Shown: positions 18,450 to 27,118, counted from the first letter of the stretch. The stretch: DNA of 64,000 nucleotides from Microbacterium saccharophilum (GCF_007992455.1 NZ_BKAH01000007.1:1-64000); one strand, 5' to 3'. Notes: generated by a model not told the origin, from the letters alone. Numbers and translations: made by a program.

Positions 18450-20126
18450 TCAGGCTTCGATGACGAGCGGCACGATCATCGGACGGCGACGCAGCGCCTG
18501 GTTGACCCAGCGGCCGATCGTGCGGCGGACCACCTGGGACAGCGCGTGCGTGTCGCGGACGCCGGACTGCGCGGCCTCGGCGAGCGCCGCGGCGATCTTC
18601 GGCTTGACCGAGTCGAACACGGCGTCGTCCTCGGCGAAGCCGCGGGCGTGGATCTCGGGACCCGTGATGATGCGGCCGGTGGCGGCATCCACCACGACGA
18701 TGACGGAGATGAAGCCCTCCTCACCGAGGATGCGGCGGTCCTTCAGATCGGCATCCGTGATCTCGCCGACCGTGGAGCCGTCGACGTAGACGAACCCGAG
18801 ATCGAGCTGGCCGACGACCTCGGCGTGCCCGTCCTTCAGGTCGACCACGGTGCCGTTCTCGCCGATGATGGTGCGCTCGGCGGGGATGCCGGTGTCCTGG
18901 GCGAGCTTCGCGTTGGCGATCAGGTGGCGGTACTCGCCGTGCACCGGGAGGACGTTGCGGGGCTTGAGGATGTTGTAGCAGTACAGCAGCTCGCCGGCGG
19001 CGGCGTGGCCCGAGACGTGAACCTTGGCGTTGCCCTTGTGCACGACGTTCGCGCCGAGCTTGGTGAGCCCGTCGATGACGCGGTAGACGGCGTTCTCGTT
19101 GCCGGGGATGAGGCTGGACGCGAGGATCACCGTGTCGCCGGGGCCCGGCTCGATCGCGTGGTCGAGGTTCGCCATCCGCGACAGCACGGCCATCGGCTCG
19201 CCCTGCGAGCCCGTGGACATGTAGACGATCCGGTCGTCCGGAAGATCCTTGGCCTTCTTGTAGTCGATCAGCACGCCGTCCGGCACCTTGAGATAGCCGA
19301 GCTCCTCGGCGATCGTCATGTTGCGCACCATGCTGCGGCCGAGGAAGGCGACGCGCCGGCCGTTCTCGGCGGCGGCGTCGATGACCTGCTGGACGCGGTG
19401 GACGTGGCTGGAGAAGCTCGCGACGATGACGCGGCGCGGGGCCTTGGCGATGACCTGGTCCAGGACCGGGCCGATGGCCCGCTCGAGCGGGGTGAATCCG
19501 GGGACGTCGGCGTTGGTGGAGTCGACGAGGAAGAGATCCACACCCTCCTCGCCGAGCCGGGCGAACGCGCGCAGGTCGGTGAGGCGACCGTCGAGCGGCA
19601 GCTGGTCCATCTTGAAGTCGCCGGTCGCGAGCACGAGACCCGCGGGAGTGCGGATGCCGACGGCGAGCGCGTCGGGGATGGAGTGGTTGACCGCGACGAA
19701 CTCGAGATCGAACGGCCCGACGTTCTCACGCTGGCCCTCGGTCACCGTCAGGGTGTACGGCTTGATGCGGTGCTCTTTGAGCTTCGCCTCGACGAGCGCG
19801 AGGGTGAGGCCCGACCCGATGACGGGGATGTCGCGCTTGAGGCGCAGGAGGTACGGGACGGCGCCGATGTGGTCTTCGTGCCCGTGCGTGAGCACGACCG
19901 CGACGATGTCGTCGAGGCGGTCCTTGATGGGCTCGAAGTCGGGCAGGATCAGGTCGACGCCGGGCTGGTGCTCCTCGGGGAAGAGCACGCCGCAGTCGAC
20001 GATGAGCAGCTTGCCGCCGTACTCGAAGACCGTCATGTTGCGGCCGATCTCGCCGAGGCCGCCCAGCGGGGTGACGCGGAGGGTGCCCGGTTCGAGGGCA
20101 GGCGGATCGTAGACGTTCGTGGGCAT
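18450..20126 (-). CDS. rnj: Ribonuclease J
   Basis: A metallo-beta-lactamase/beta-CASP ribonuclease of 558 residues with 5'-3' exonuclease and endonuclease activity in mRNA turnover and rRNA maturation. The zinc motif HGHEDH is at residues 81-86, with GEIGRNMTVFEYGG before it and the beta-CASP and C-terminal domains after. The SD GGAGGCATCCC precedes the ATG. A perfect palindrome lies just upstream at 20140-20157. dapA-rnj is a conserved actinobacterial pair. pnp, the other main exonuclease gene, is also in this window. Confidence 0.95.
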   Translation of the reverse strand: MPTNVYDPPALEPGTLRVTPLGGLGEIGRNMTVFEYGGKLLIVDCGVLFPEEHQPGVDLILPDFEPIKDRLDDIVAVVLTHGHEDHIGAVPYLLRLKRDIPVIGSGLTLALVEAKLKEHRIKPYTLTVTEGQRENVGPFDLEFVAVNHSIPDALAVGIRTPAGLVLATGDFKMDQLPLDGRLTDLRAFARLGEEGVDLFLVDSTNADVPGFTPLERAIGPVLDQVIAKAPRRVIVASFSSHVHRVQQVIDAAAENGRRVAFLGRSMVRNMTIAEELGYLKVPDGVLIDYKKAKDLPDDRIVYMSTGSQGEPMAVLSRMANLDHAIEPGPGDTVILASSLIPGNENAVYRVIDGLTKLGANVVHKGNAKVHVSGHAAAGELLYCYNILKPRNVLPVHGEYRHLIANAKLAQDTGIPAERTIIGENGTVVDLKDGHAEVVGQLDLGFVYVDGSTVGEITDADLKDRRILGEEGFISVIVVVDAATGRIITGPEIHARGFAEDDAVFDSVKPKIAAALAEAAQSGVRDTHALSQVVRRTIGRWVNQALRRRPMIVPLVIEA

Positions 20127-20139
20127 GGGATGCCTCCTC

Positions 20140-20157
20140 CGGATGCCGCGGCATCCG
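20140..20157. repeat. Perfect 18-bp palindrome in the dapA-rnj spacer
   Basis: CGGATGCCGCGGCATCCG is fully self-complementary and sits about 14 nt before the rnj start, immediately beyond its SD. It could form a hairpin modulating rnj translation or mRNA processing. It also contains the GGATGC word that is enriched throughout the window, so it may have no specific role. Confidence 0.4.
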
Positions 20158-20187
20158 CTTGTTCGGTTGTGGGTGTGAGCGCCGGGC

Positions 20188-21165
20188 TCAGCGTGTGGTG
20201 CCGTGCACCTTGGGCAGTGCGCCGCCGGCGGCCGCGTTGCGGTCGGGGCGGAAGTTGGAGAAGTCGGCGCCGTCGACGCCGGTGACGAGCGCGAGCTCGT
20301 CCTCGATGGCCGCGGCCTCCCACTCCTCCGGCCCGACGAGCGGCAGGCGCACGCGCGGGCTGGAGATGCGGCCGAGGCCGTGCAGGATGTACTTCGCGCT
20401 GACGGTGCCGGGGACGTGCGTCATCACGGCGCGGACGAGCGGCTCGAGCTGCTGGTGCGCGGCGGTGGCCGCCTTCAGATCGCCGCGGTTCACGGCATCC
20501 ACGATCACGCGGTACGGGGCGGCGGCGACGTTCGCCGTCACGCCGATGAGGCCCGCCGCGCCGATCGCGAGGTGCGGGAGCACGTTCGCGTCGTCGCCGG
20601 AGAAGTACATGAGGTCGGTCTGGTTCAGCACGCGGCTGACCTCGCTGAAGTCGCCCTTGGCGTCCTTGATGGCGAGGATGTTGGGGTGCTTGGCGAGCCG
20701 GAGGATCGTCTCGTACTTGATCGGCACGCCCGTCCGCCCCGGGATGTCGTACAGGATGACGGGCAGATCGGTCGCGTCGGCGACGAGCCGGAAGTGCGTG
20801 AGGATGCCGGCCTGCGTGGGCTTGTTGTAGTACGGCGTGACGATCATGATGCCGTCGGCGCCGGCCTTCTCGCTGGCCTTGTACAGCTCGATGGCGTGCG
20901 CGGTCTCATTGGAGCCGCCGCCCGTGATGATCTTGGCGCGGCCCGCGGCGACGTCCTTGCCGACCTCGACGAGCTTGAGCTTCTCCGGGTCGGTCAGCGT
21001 GCTCGTCTCACCCGTGGTGCCGGTGACGACGATGCCGTCGGCGCCGGCGTTGATGACGTCGTCGATGTGCTTCTCGACGGCAGGCCAGTCGACTTCGCCG
21101 TCGGCCGTCATCGGGGTGACGAGCGCGACGAGTACCTGTCCGAAGGGGTTGCCCGTGTGCGTCAT
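20188..21165 (-). CDS. dapA: 4-hydroxy-tetrahydrodipicolinate synthase
   Basis: Condenses pyruvate with aspartate semialdehyde, the first committed step to DAP and lysine. 325-residue TIM barrel. The Schiff-base lysine is Lys167 in ILAIKDAKGD; Tyr139 in LYDIPGR and the TGTTGE motif at residues 48-53 complete the proton relay. TACCCT (minus strand, 21172-21177) lies 6 nt before the ATG, consistent with a leaderless mRNA, though a G-run between them could act as an SD. It is followed by rnj at a 60-bp gap. Confidence 0.95.
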   Translation of the reverse strand: MTHTGNPFGQVLVALVTPMTADGEVDWPAVEKHIDDVINAGADGIVVTGTTGETSTLTDPEKLKLVEVGKDVAAGRAKIITGGGSNETAHAIELYKASEKAGADGIMIVTPYYNKPTQAGILTHFRLVADATDLPVILYDIPGRTGVPIKYETILRLAKHPNILAIKDAKGDFSEVSRVLNQTDLMYFSGDDANVLPHLAIGAAGLIGVTANVAAAPYRVIVDAVNRGDLKAATAAHQQLEPLVRAVMTHVPGTVSAKYILHGLGRISSPRVRLPLVGPEEWEAAAIEDELALVTGVDGADFSNFRPDRNAAAGGALPKVHGTTR

Positions 21166-21288
21166 CCCCCCAGGGTATCGGTTCGGGTCGGGGTCGATGC
21201 GGCGGCGGTGTCGCTCGGCGTCATGCGGTCCGGCGGTGCGGTGGGCGACGGTGGGCGCTGGTGGGCGCTGGTCCGGGCCCGCAACGAG

Positions 21289-21369
21289 GCGAACTGCAGG
21301 ACCGGGTGTGACTGGTGGGGCGCATGCGGCTCACGGGCCCCACCAGTCACAGGTGATCCTGCGGATTGC
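21289..21369. repeat. REP-like palindrome, copy B
   Basis: The left arm contains TGTGACTGGTGGGGC and the right arm its exact reverse complement GCCCCACCAGTCACA, with a 16-nt loop. Outside this 15-bp perfect core the arms continue with GCAGGA/TCCTGC and degenerate ends, about 33 bp per arm. Same family as copies A1 and A2. The 21166-21499 spacer has no gene, and the sequence around B is partly duplicated around copy C. Confidence 0.78.
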
Positions 21370-21437
21370 TCGGTCGACGCGGCGGCGGGGCTCGACGCCA
21401 TGAGGGCGGGGCGGGACGGGACGGTGGGCGCGGCGGG

Positions 21438-21497
21438 CTGTGCGCCGGGGCGCATGGAACTCACGCGCCCCGCCAGCCACAGGGGCTCCTGCGGATG
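21438..21497. repeat. REP-like palindrome, copy C, degenerate
   Basis: GCCGGGGCGC pairs with GCGCCCCGCC (one mismatch). The right arm continues with CAGCCACAGGGGCTCCTGCGG, equivalent to the outer arm of copy B. It ends 3 bp before the stop codon of the DUF559 gene, so its transcript would end in this hairpin. Confidence 0.6.
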
Positions 21498-21499
21498 AC

Positions 21500-22321
21500 T
21501 CAGCGGCCGAGGCGCCGGAGGATCGCGGCCTCGACGAGCGGCCAGCTGTAGACCACGAGCGCGTAGTCGAAGCGGAGTTTCTCGTAGCCTGCGGCCGCCG
21601 CGGCGGCGTCGCGCACGAGGTCCTTGTGGCGCATCGACGGGCCATCGTGGTTCTCACGACCGTCGACCTCGAGGATGATGCGTCCCGCCAGCACGAAGTC
21701 GACGCCGCCCACACCGATGACCGGCACCTGGCAGTCCAGCCGGATGCCGCGATCTGCGAGCCGTAGGCGGAGGAGCGATTCCAGCCCGGACTCCGCGTCG
21801 CCCCGGGCGATGTCGAGGACGCGGCGGAGCCGCGACGGGAGCGCCGAGCGGATGGTGATCCGGTCCGCGGCGCCGATGAGGCCGAGCCGCCATGCCGACT
21901 CGTAGGCGGCGAAGAAGGCCTCGCGGCTGAGGCATCGCGCGGCCTGCACGAGCGCGTCGGCGATTGGCACCACGCCGAACGCCGCCCGACCGGCGCCGTG
22001 ATGGTCGGTGCAGCGACAGCCGGGGTGCGCATGGGCGCGCCCTTTGTCGCCGAGCCAGACGTGCAGCCCGGGGTCGGCGAGCACCCAGACGCCCCAGAGG
22101 GCGAGCGCCGTGACGCAGGCGACCGCGCCGCCGTGCGCGGCGGCAGCCACGACGGCGGGAGAGGTCCGACCGAGCGCATACACGCCATGGCGCACCCGGA
22201 CCACCAGGCCGTCCCGCGCCGCTCGGGCGAGGGCGGCGCGCGTCACGCCCTGGCCGAGGATCTCCCGCGCCGGCGCGACGCCGCCCCGAGCCTCGAGGGC
22301 CTCCATCACGCGTCCGCTCAC
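21500..22321 (-). CDS. DUF559 / AbiEi-like protein with predicted nuclease fold
   Basis: Start set at GTG 22321, where the typical N-terminus begins. The 273-residue product opens with a winged-helix-like segment (EALEARGGVAPAREILG, then RHGVYAL) as in AbiEi-type antitoxins. It ends in a DUF559 domain from about residue 170, related to Vsr and PD-(D/E)xK nucleases: a Glu in ESGLESLLRLRL, Asp in VDFVLAG, LEVDGREN with His two residues on, and KDLVRDAAAAAAGYEKLRFD. These are the family's presumed catalytic positions. Function is unknown; many paralogs occur in this family of bacteria. Palindromic repeats lie on both sides. An ATG at 22306 is an alternative start. Confidence 0.72.
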   Translation of the reverse strand: MSGRVMEALEARGGVAPAREILGQGVTRAALARAARDGLVVRVRHGVYALGRTSPAVVAAAAHGGAVACVTALALWGVWVLADPGLHVWLGDKGRAHAHPGCRCTDHHGAGRAAFGVVPIADALVQAARCLSREAFFAAYESAWRLGLIGAADRITIRSALPSRLRRVLDIARGDAESGLESLLRLRLADRGIRLDCQVPVIGVGGVDFVLAGRIILEVDGRENHDGPSMRHKDLVRDAAAAAAGYEKLRFDYALVVYSWPLVEAAILRRLGR

Positions 22322-22464
22322 CCCGCCCACCCTGGCGACACCCCGATCGATCCGCGGTGGCGCCGGCGCATCCCGTGCGATGTCAGGGCATCGAGGGTTC
22401 CTGTGCAGGAGGCAGCGGCGACCGACGTGCCCGCCCGACCAGCCGGGCCGGCGCGGCCCGCCGC

Positions 22465-22548
22465 GACGAAAGCGCAGGAGCGGGTGGGGCTGATGGGACG
22501 GCCGAGGCGACATGCGCCACAGGCGTCACGGTCGGTCCTGCGGTTTGC
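22465..22548. repeat. REP-like palindrome, copy D
   Basis: The left arm holds GCGCAGGA and GGGTGGGGC. The complement of the right arm reads GCAAACCGCAGGACCGACC, then GTGAC, then GCATG. These are the words of copies A and B, in the same order. It lies in the 303-bp spacer upstream of the DUF559 gene and downstream of the SDR gene. No gene was found in the spacer. Confidence 0.6.
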
Positions 22549-22622
22549 ACGGGACCCCGACCGCGGTCCTGCGGTTTGCACCGCCCCGACCGCGGTCAGG
22601 GCGGTTTGCACCGCCCCGACGG
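22530..22622. repeat. Tandem repeat of about 33 bp, three copies
   Basis: The unit GGTCCTGCGGTTTGCACCGC plus CCCGACCGC occurs three times (from 22533, 22565 and 22594), the last with CAGGGC instead of CCTGC. Each copy carries the outer arm of the REP-like palindrome (TCCTGCGGTTTGC), so this looks like amplification of a half-element. It ends at the SDR stop codon. Confidence 0.65.
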
Positions 22623-22624
22623 GG

Positions 22625-23389
22625 TCAGCGGCCGGTGCGGGCCAGGCGGGCGGCGAGCCCGGGCGGGACGAGACGCAGCGCGCCGACGAGGAGCTTGTAG
22701 CGCAGCGACGGGATCGACACGGCCTTGCCTCGCGCGGCATCGCGCAGACCCTCCGCGACGACGAACTCCGCGTCGAGCCACAACGGACCGGGCACGCCCT
22801 CCCGGCCGGGCGCCAGGCCCATCCGCTCGTGGAAGTTCGTGTGCGTGAAGCCGGGGCACAGGGCCGTGACCGCGACGCCGCGCGGCGCGTACGTCGCGTT
22901 CGCCCAGCGGCTGAAGGCGACGACCCAGGCCTTCACGGCCCCGTACGTCCCCCGCGGCAGGAACGCGGCCACCGACGCGACGTTGATGATGCGCCCGGAG
23001 CGCCGCTCCAGCATCCCGGGCAGGGCGGCGTGCGTCAGATGCATCGTGGCGCGGACGTGCAGGTCGAGGTGCCGGTCCTCGTCGGCGAGCGCGTTGCGCT
23101 CGAACCTCAGGTCGAGCCCGAACCCGGCGTTGTTGACGAGGATCTCGACGGGCCGGCCGGCATCCCCGAGCCGCGCCTCGACGGCGGCGAGTCCGTCCGC
23201 GGTCGTGAGGTCGGCGGCGAGCGCCTCGCAGGCGACGCCGAATTCGGCGTTCAGCGCCCCCGCGAGCGCATCGAGCTTCGCCGCGTCGCGGGCGACGAGC
23301 ACGAGGCCCGCTCCCCGTGCGGCCAGCTGCCGCGCGAACTCGCTGCCGAGCCCGGAGCTCGCTCCGGTGATGAGTGCCGTCTTCGCCAT
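22625..23389 (-). CDS. Short-chain dehydrogenase/reductase
   Basis: A 254-residue classical SDR: cofactor motif TGASSGLG at residues 8-15, NNAG near 86, and catalytic Ser139, Tyr149 and Lys153. The Ser-Tyr gap is three residues shorter than in textbook SDRs, which is common in the PRGTYGAVKAW subgroup. Substrate unknown. TAGTCT (minus strand, 23396-23401) is 6 nt before the ATG, and its TAG is also the stop codon of folA. It may be both co-transcribed with thyA-folA and started separately. Confidence 0.85.
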   Translation of the reverse strand: MAKTALITGASSGLGSEFARQLAARGAGLVLVARDAAKLDALAGALNAEFGVACEALAADLTTADGLAAVEARLGDAGRPVEILVNNAGFGLDLRFERNALADEDRHLDLHVRATMHLTHAALPGMLERRSGRIINVASVAAFLPRGTYGAVKAWVVAFSRWANATYAPRGVAVTALCPGFTHTNFHERMGLAPGREGVPGPLWLDAEFVVAEGLRDAARGKAVSIPSLRYKLLVGALRLVPPGLAARLARTGR

Positions 23390-23398
23390 CCGTGCAGA

Positions 23399-23902
23399 CT
23401 ACGTCGCCGGAACGAGGGTGAGGAAGCGGTACCGGATGCCGTCGCGCGACGTGTGCCACCCGTCCGCCGGTTCGACACCGGCCGTCACCCACCCCGACCG
23501 GTCGGGCGCGTACGTGTCGCCGTCGACCCGCAGGTCGAGCTCCGTGACCTCGAGGACGTCGGCGCGGCCGATCGCCTCACGGAAGATCCCCCCGCCGCCG
23601 ATCACCCACACGACGTCGGCGTCGCCCGCGAGGGCCAGCGCGTCATCCAGCGACCCCGCGCGCTCGGCGCCGTCGGCATCCCACCCGCCGCTGCGTGTGA
23701 TCACGATGTTGCGCCGCCCCGGCAGCGGCCGGAACCGCTCGGGGAAGGACTCCCACGTGCGCCGGCCCATGATGACGGGAGCGCCGAGCGTGACCTCCTT
23801 GAAGTGCGCGAGATCCTCCGGCACGTGCCACGGCATCCCGCCGTCCGCACCGATCACTCCCCCGGCGGCCTCCGCCCAGACGAGGCCGATCCGCGCGGTC
23901 AC
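23399..23902 (-). CDS. folA: Dihydrofolate reductase
   Basis: Reduces dihydrofolate to tetrahydrofolate, recycling the dihydrofolate made by ThyA. 167 residues, normal length. [20 protein letters not shown] is the family N-terminus. The active-site acid is Asp30, MGRRTWES is the NADPH-binding segment, and [11 protein letters not shown] is the second cofactor motif. The GTG start overlaps the thyA stop (GTGA), so the genes are coupled. A longer frame reaching into thyA is not coding. Confidence 0.94.
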   Translation of the reverse strand: MTARIGLVWAEAAGGVIGADGGMPWHVPEDLAHFKEVTLGAPVIMGRRTWESFPERFRPLPGRRNIVITRSGGWDADGAERAGSLDDALALAGDADVVWVIGGGGIFREAIGRADVLEVTELDLRVDGDTYAPDRSGWVTAGVEPADGWHTSRDGIRYRFLTLVPAT

Positions 23903-24717
23903 ACCGCCACCGCACCCCGGATCGCCGGGTGGTGCCGGTAGTCCTCGACGACGAAGTCCTCGTACCGGTAGTCCAGGATCGACTCCGGCTTCCGCGCGAA
24001 GCGCAGCGTCGGGTACGGGTACGGGTCCCGGCTCAGCTGCTCCTCGACCTGGGCGACGTGGTTGTCGTAGACGTGGCAGTCTCCGCCGGTCCACACGAAA
24101 TCGCCGGGCTCGAGCCCCGCCTGCTGCGCGATCATCATCGTCAGCAGCGCGTACGAGGCGACGTTGAACGGGACCCCGAGGAACATGTCGGCGCTGCGCT
24201 GGTAGAGCTGGCACGACAGCCGGCCGTCGGCGACGTAGAACTGGAACAGCGCGTGGCAGGGCGCGAGCGCCATGTGCGGGATGTCGGCGGGGTTCCACGC
24301 CGACACGATGAGACGGCGCGAGTCGGGGTTGGTCTTGATCTGCTCGATGACCTGCGCGATCTGATCGATCTGACCGCCGTCGGGCGTGGGCCAGGACCGC
24401 CATTGCACGCCGTAGACCGGACCGAGCTCGCCGGACGCGTCGGCCCACTCGTCCCAGATCGTCACGCCGTTCTCCTGCAGCCAGCGCACGTTGGACTCGC
24501 CGCGGAGGAACCACAGCAGCTCGTAGGCGATCGACTTGAAGTGCACGCGCTTGGTCGTGATGAGCGGGAAGCCCTGCGACAGGTCGAAGCGGATCTGACG
24601 ACCGAAGACGCTGGTCGTTCCCGTGCCGGTGCGATCGTCCTTGTGGACGCCGTCCGCCAGCACCTCCCGGAGCAGATCCTCGTACGGGGTGGGGACGGGC
24701 GCGGGTGCATCGGTCAC
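23899..24717 (-). CDS. thyA: Thymidylate synthase
   Basis: Makes dTMP from dUMP with methylene-THF. 272 residues. The catalytic Cys154 is in [10 protein letters not shown], preceded by [17 protein letters not shown] and followed by the [13 protein letters not shown] dUMP-binding motif. This is ThyA rather than ThyX. The GTG at 24717 has TAGTCT (minus strand, 24725-24730) 7 nt upstream and no SD, so it is probably leaderless. It is followed by folA with a 4-bp overlap. Confidence 0.96.
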   Translation of the reverse strand: MTDAPAPVPTPYEDLLREVLADGVHKDDRTGTGTTSVFGRQIRFDLSQGFPLITTKRVHFKSIAYELLWFLRGESNVRWLQENGVTIWDEWADASGELGPVYGVQWRSWPTPDGGQIDQIAQVIEQIKTNPDSRRLIVSAWNPADIPHMALAPCHALFQFYVADGRLSCQLYQRSADMFLGVPFNVASYALLTMMIAQQAGLEPGDFVWTGGDCHVYDNHVAQVEEQLSRDPYPYPTLRFARKPESILDYRYEDFVVEDYRHHPAIRGAVAV

Positions 24718-24724
24718 GACAGCC

Positions 24725-24814
24725 AGACTACCGACCGGCCACCCCGCGCGGCCCGTGACGCGGCTTTGTTCCGGCCGTCATGTGCGCCCGGAGCACAGCG
24801 CCGGGCACTAGGGT
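24725..24814. promoter_or_regulatory. Divergent -10 boxes for thyA and the thioredoxin-like gene
   Basis: Minus-strand TAGTCT at 24725-24730 is 7 nt from the thyA GTG. Plus-strand TAGGGT at 24809-24814 is 8 nt from the GTG at 24823. Both spacings fit leaderless transcripts. Confidence 0.5.
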
Positions 24815-24822
24815 GGTCCGCT

Positions 24823-25260
24823 GTGGACCTCCTGAACGCCGTCTTGATCCTCGCCGCGCTGCTCGCGGCGACGGTCGGCGTGGGCGTCTACCTCCGCTGG
24901 CAGCAGGGCCGGCCGCGGCGTGTGGACCCGGACGAGGTCGTCGATCCGCGCCGGTTCGGCGCCGACGAGCTCGGCGAGGTCGCCACGCTCCTGCAGTTCA
25001 GCAGCGAGATGTGCAGCCGGTGCCCCGGCGTCCACCGCACCCTCGCGGCGATCGCGGAGACGAGCGCCGGTGTCGTGCACTACGACGTCGACCTCACGCA
25101 CCGCCCCGACATCGCCAAGCACTTCCACGTGCTCCAGACCCCGACGACGCTCATCCTCGACCATGACGGGGCCGTGCAGACCCGCTTCGGCGGGACGCCC
25201 AGCCGGGACGTCATCGAGCTCGAGCTGGCGCGCGTCACGGCATCCACCGCCCGCGTCTGA
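24823..25260 (+). CDS. Membrane-anchored thioredoxin-like protein
   Basis: A 145-residue protein. Residues 5-25 (NAVLILAALLAATVGVGVYL) form a signal anchor. The rest is a thioredoxin fold with the redox motif Cys64-Ser-Arg-Cys67 and the cis-proline in QTPTTLI. It may act in thiol exchange near the membrane, perhaps together with the OsmC gene that follows, which also uses thiols. The GTG start has no SD but has a TAGGGT box 8 nt upstream. Confidence 0.8.
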   Translation: MDLLNAVLILAALLAATVGVGVYLRWQQGRPRRVDPDEVVDPRRFGADELGEVATLLQFSSEMCSRCPGVHRTLAAIAETSAGVVHYDVDLTHRPDIAKHFHVLQTPTTLILDHDGAVQTRFGGTPSRDVIELELARVTASTARV

Positions 25261-25292
25261 CGGGCATCGTTTCCTCCGACCGGCGCTGAGTC

Positions 25293-25298
25293 TAGGCT
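25293..25298 (+). promoter_or_regulatory. -10 box of the osmC-like gene
   Basis: TAGGCT with a T-rich -35 region near 25270, giving a leader of about 40 nt that contains GGAGG before the ATG at 25345. This is a conventional led promoter, unlike many neighbours. Confidence 0.45.
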
Positions 25299-25344
25299 CG
25301 ACCCACGGGTGGCACACGGCCGCGCCGCGTCGAGGAGGATCAGC

Positions 25345-25770
25345 ATGAGCGTTACGAGCGAAGCGAGCACGACCTGGAAGGGCGGCCTGGCCGACGGATC
25401 CGGCGAGGTGGCTCTGGAGAGCTCGAACCAGGGGCCCTTCGCGGTGAACTGGAAGGCGCGCAGCGAAGGCTCGACCTCGGTGACGACGCCGGAGGAGCTC
25501 ATCGCGGCCGCGCACTCCTCGTGCTTCAGCATGGCGCTCTCCCACGCCCTCGCGCAGAACGGCACCCCGCCGGAGAGCATCGAGACGACCGCGTCGGTGA
25601 CCTTCATCCCCGGCACCGGGATCAGCGGCTCGCACCTCAACGTCAACGCGGTCGTCCCGGGTCTGTCCGCGGAGGACTTCGCCCGCCTCGCCGAGGAGGC
25701 GAAGGCCGGCTGTCCGGTGTCCGCCGCGCTGAGCGGCATCGAGATCACCCTCGAGGCGACGCTTGCCTGA
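25345..25770 (+). CDS. OsmC/Ohr family peroxiredoxin
   Basis: A 141-residue thiol peroxidase that reduces organic hydroperoxides. The two catalytic cysteines are Cys60 in HSSCFSMAL and Cys123 in AGCPVSAAL, at the spacing of OsmC. The N-terminus TSEASTTWKGGLADGSGEV is typical of OsmC (YhfA-like is less likely). ATG 25345 is chosen for its GGAGG; an upstream in-frame ATG lacks one. The stop overlaps the TTG start of the following gene. Confidence 0.9.
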   Translation: MSVTSEASTTWKGGLADGSGEVALESSNQGPFAVNWKARSEGSTSVTTPEELIAAAHSSCFSMALSHALAQNGTPPESIETTASVTFIPGTGISGSHLNVNAVVPGLSAEDFARLAEEAKAGCPVSAALSGIEITLEATLA

Positions 25771-26668
25771 CTCCCCCGCGCGCGTCGTCGTCTCAGGCTC
25801 CTCCGGCCTCATCGGCCGGGCGCTCACCGACGCGCTCACCCGTGACGGCATCGCGGTGACGCGGCTCGTGCGACGGCCCCCGACGAGCGCTGACGAGGTG
25901 CAGTGGGATCCGGATGGCGCCGAGCTCGACCCGCGGGTCCTCGAGGGGGCGACGGCGGTCGTCAACCTCAACGGCGCGAGCATCGGACGCTTCCCGTGGA
26001 CCGCCCGCTACAAGCACGAGCTCGTCTGGTCGCGCATCACTCCGACGCAGGCCCTCGCACGCGCCATCCGCTCCCTCGGCGCCGACGCCCCCGCGTTCGT
26101 GTCGTCCTCCGCCGTCGGCTACTACCCGTCGGTCCCGGGGATGCTGCTGCCCGAGACGGCGCCGCGCGGCGAGACGTTCCTCGCCGATCTGTGCGGCGAG
26201 TGGGAGGCCGCGGCGCTGTCGGCCGGCGACGACGCCCGCGTCGCGCTGCTGCGCACCGCGCCGATCGTGCACCCCCAGGGCGTCCTGAAGCCTCTGCTCC
26301 TCCTCACCCGCTTCGGGGTCTCCGGCCCGATCGGGCGCGGGACGCAGGTGTGGCCGTGGATCTCGCTCGAGGATGAGGTGCGCGCGATCCGGCACGTCAT
26401 CGACGCGGGGCTCACGGGCCCCGTCAATCTCAGCGGTCCCGAGCGGGCGACCGCCAACGACCTCGGGTTCGCGCTCGCGCGTCGCATGAACCGCCCGTAC
26501 GCGCTGCGCGCGCCGGTGTGGGCCATGCGTCTGGTCCTCGGGTCGGATGCCGTGGAGGCGCTGCTCACGAGCGACATGCATGTCGTGCCCGGGGCGCTGA
26601 CGGCATCCGGGTTCACGTTCACGCACCCGACCGTGGAGGATGCCGTCGCCGCGGCCGTGCCGGCCTGA
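25763..26668 (+). CDS. TIGR01777 family epimerase (SDR39U1/YfcH-like)
   Basis: A 301-residue extended-SDR protein with a Rossmann start VVVSGSSGLIGRAL, then the NLNGASIGRFPWTARYKHEL segment, SSSAVGYYP and a C-terminal DUF1731-like domain (GSDAVEALLTSDMHVVPGAL). Cofactor-binding is predicted; the substrate is unknown. It starts at TTG 25763, overlapping the osmC stop by 8 bp, because no other start precedes the essential glycine motif. Co-transcription with osmC is likely. It ends face to face with the TPR gene with no gap. Confidence 0.85.
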   Translation: MPDSPARVVVSGSSGLIGRALTDALTRDGIAVTRLVRRPPTSADEVQWDPDGAELDPRVLEGATAVVNLNGASIGRFPWTARYKHELVWSRITPTQALARAIRSLGADAPAFVSSSAVGYYPSVPGMLLPETAPRGETFLADLCGEWEAAALSAGDDARVALLRTAPIVHPQGVLKPLLLLTRFGVSGPIGRGTQVWPWISLEDEVRAIRHVIDAGLTGPVNLSGPERATANDLGFALARRMNRPYALRAPVWAMRLVLGSDAVEALLTSDMHVVPGALTASGFTFTHPTVEDAVAAAVPA

Positions 26669-27118
26669 TCAGCCCCGTCGCGCGTCGGCCTCCAGGGTGA
26701 TGGCCTTGCGCACCGCCTGCCGGGCACGGGTGCGGTCGCCGGCACCGTCGTACGCGAGGCCGAGCCGGTACCAGGCGCGCCAGTCGTCGGGGTGCGCCTC
26801 GACCTCGGCGCGGTAGGCGGGGAAGAGCGCGTCGGCCTGCTCGCGGATGGGGCGTCCGCTCGCGCGGACGTCGACCTCGTCGGCCGGCAGGCCACCCTCC
26901 CCCTCGAGCCGCTTGCCGAGCCGCTCGGCCCGGAGCCCGAAGCTCAGCTCACGCCACAGCCCCCACGCCCCGATGACCGGCAGCACGACGAGGGCGACGC
27001 CCATCGCGACGCCGATGGGTTCGCCCGTCATGAGCAGCAGGACGGCGCGCTGGCCGACGAGCAGGATGTAGAGGGCCAGGAGCACCGCCATGACGGCGAC
27101 GCCGATGCGCGCGCTCAT
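26669..27118 (-). CDS. Membrane protein with TPR-like C-terminus
   Basis: 149 residues: two hydrophobic segments (about residues 5-28 and 33-53), then a cytoplasmic helical region ending with DDWRAWYRLGLAYDGAGDR, a single tetratricopeptide-like repeat. The ATG overlaps the dapB stop (ATGA), so it is coupled to dapB. Genes of this type follow dapB in related genomes, but no function is known to me. Confidence 0.75.
   Translation of the reverse strand: MSARIGVAVMAVLLALYILLVGQRAVLLLMTGEPIGVAMGVALVVLPVIGAWGLWRELSFGLRAERLGKRLEGEGGLPADEVDVRASGRPIREQADALFPAYRAEVEAHPDDWRAWYRLGLAYDGAGDRTRARQAVRKAITLEADARRG

Noticed and set aside
21998-23941. 647-codon plus-strand frame across the DUF559, SDR and folA region
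   Set aside because: It crosses three well-supported minus-strand genes and several repeats and has no recognisable domain.
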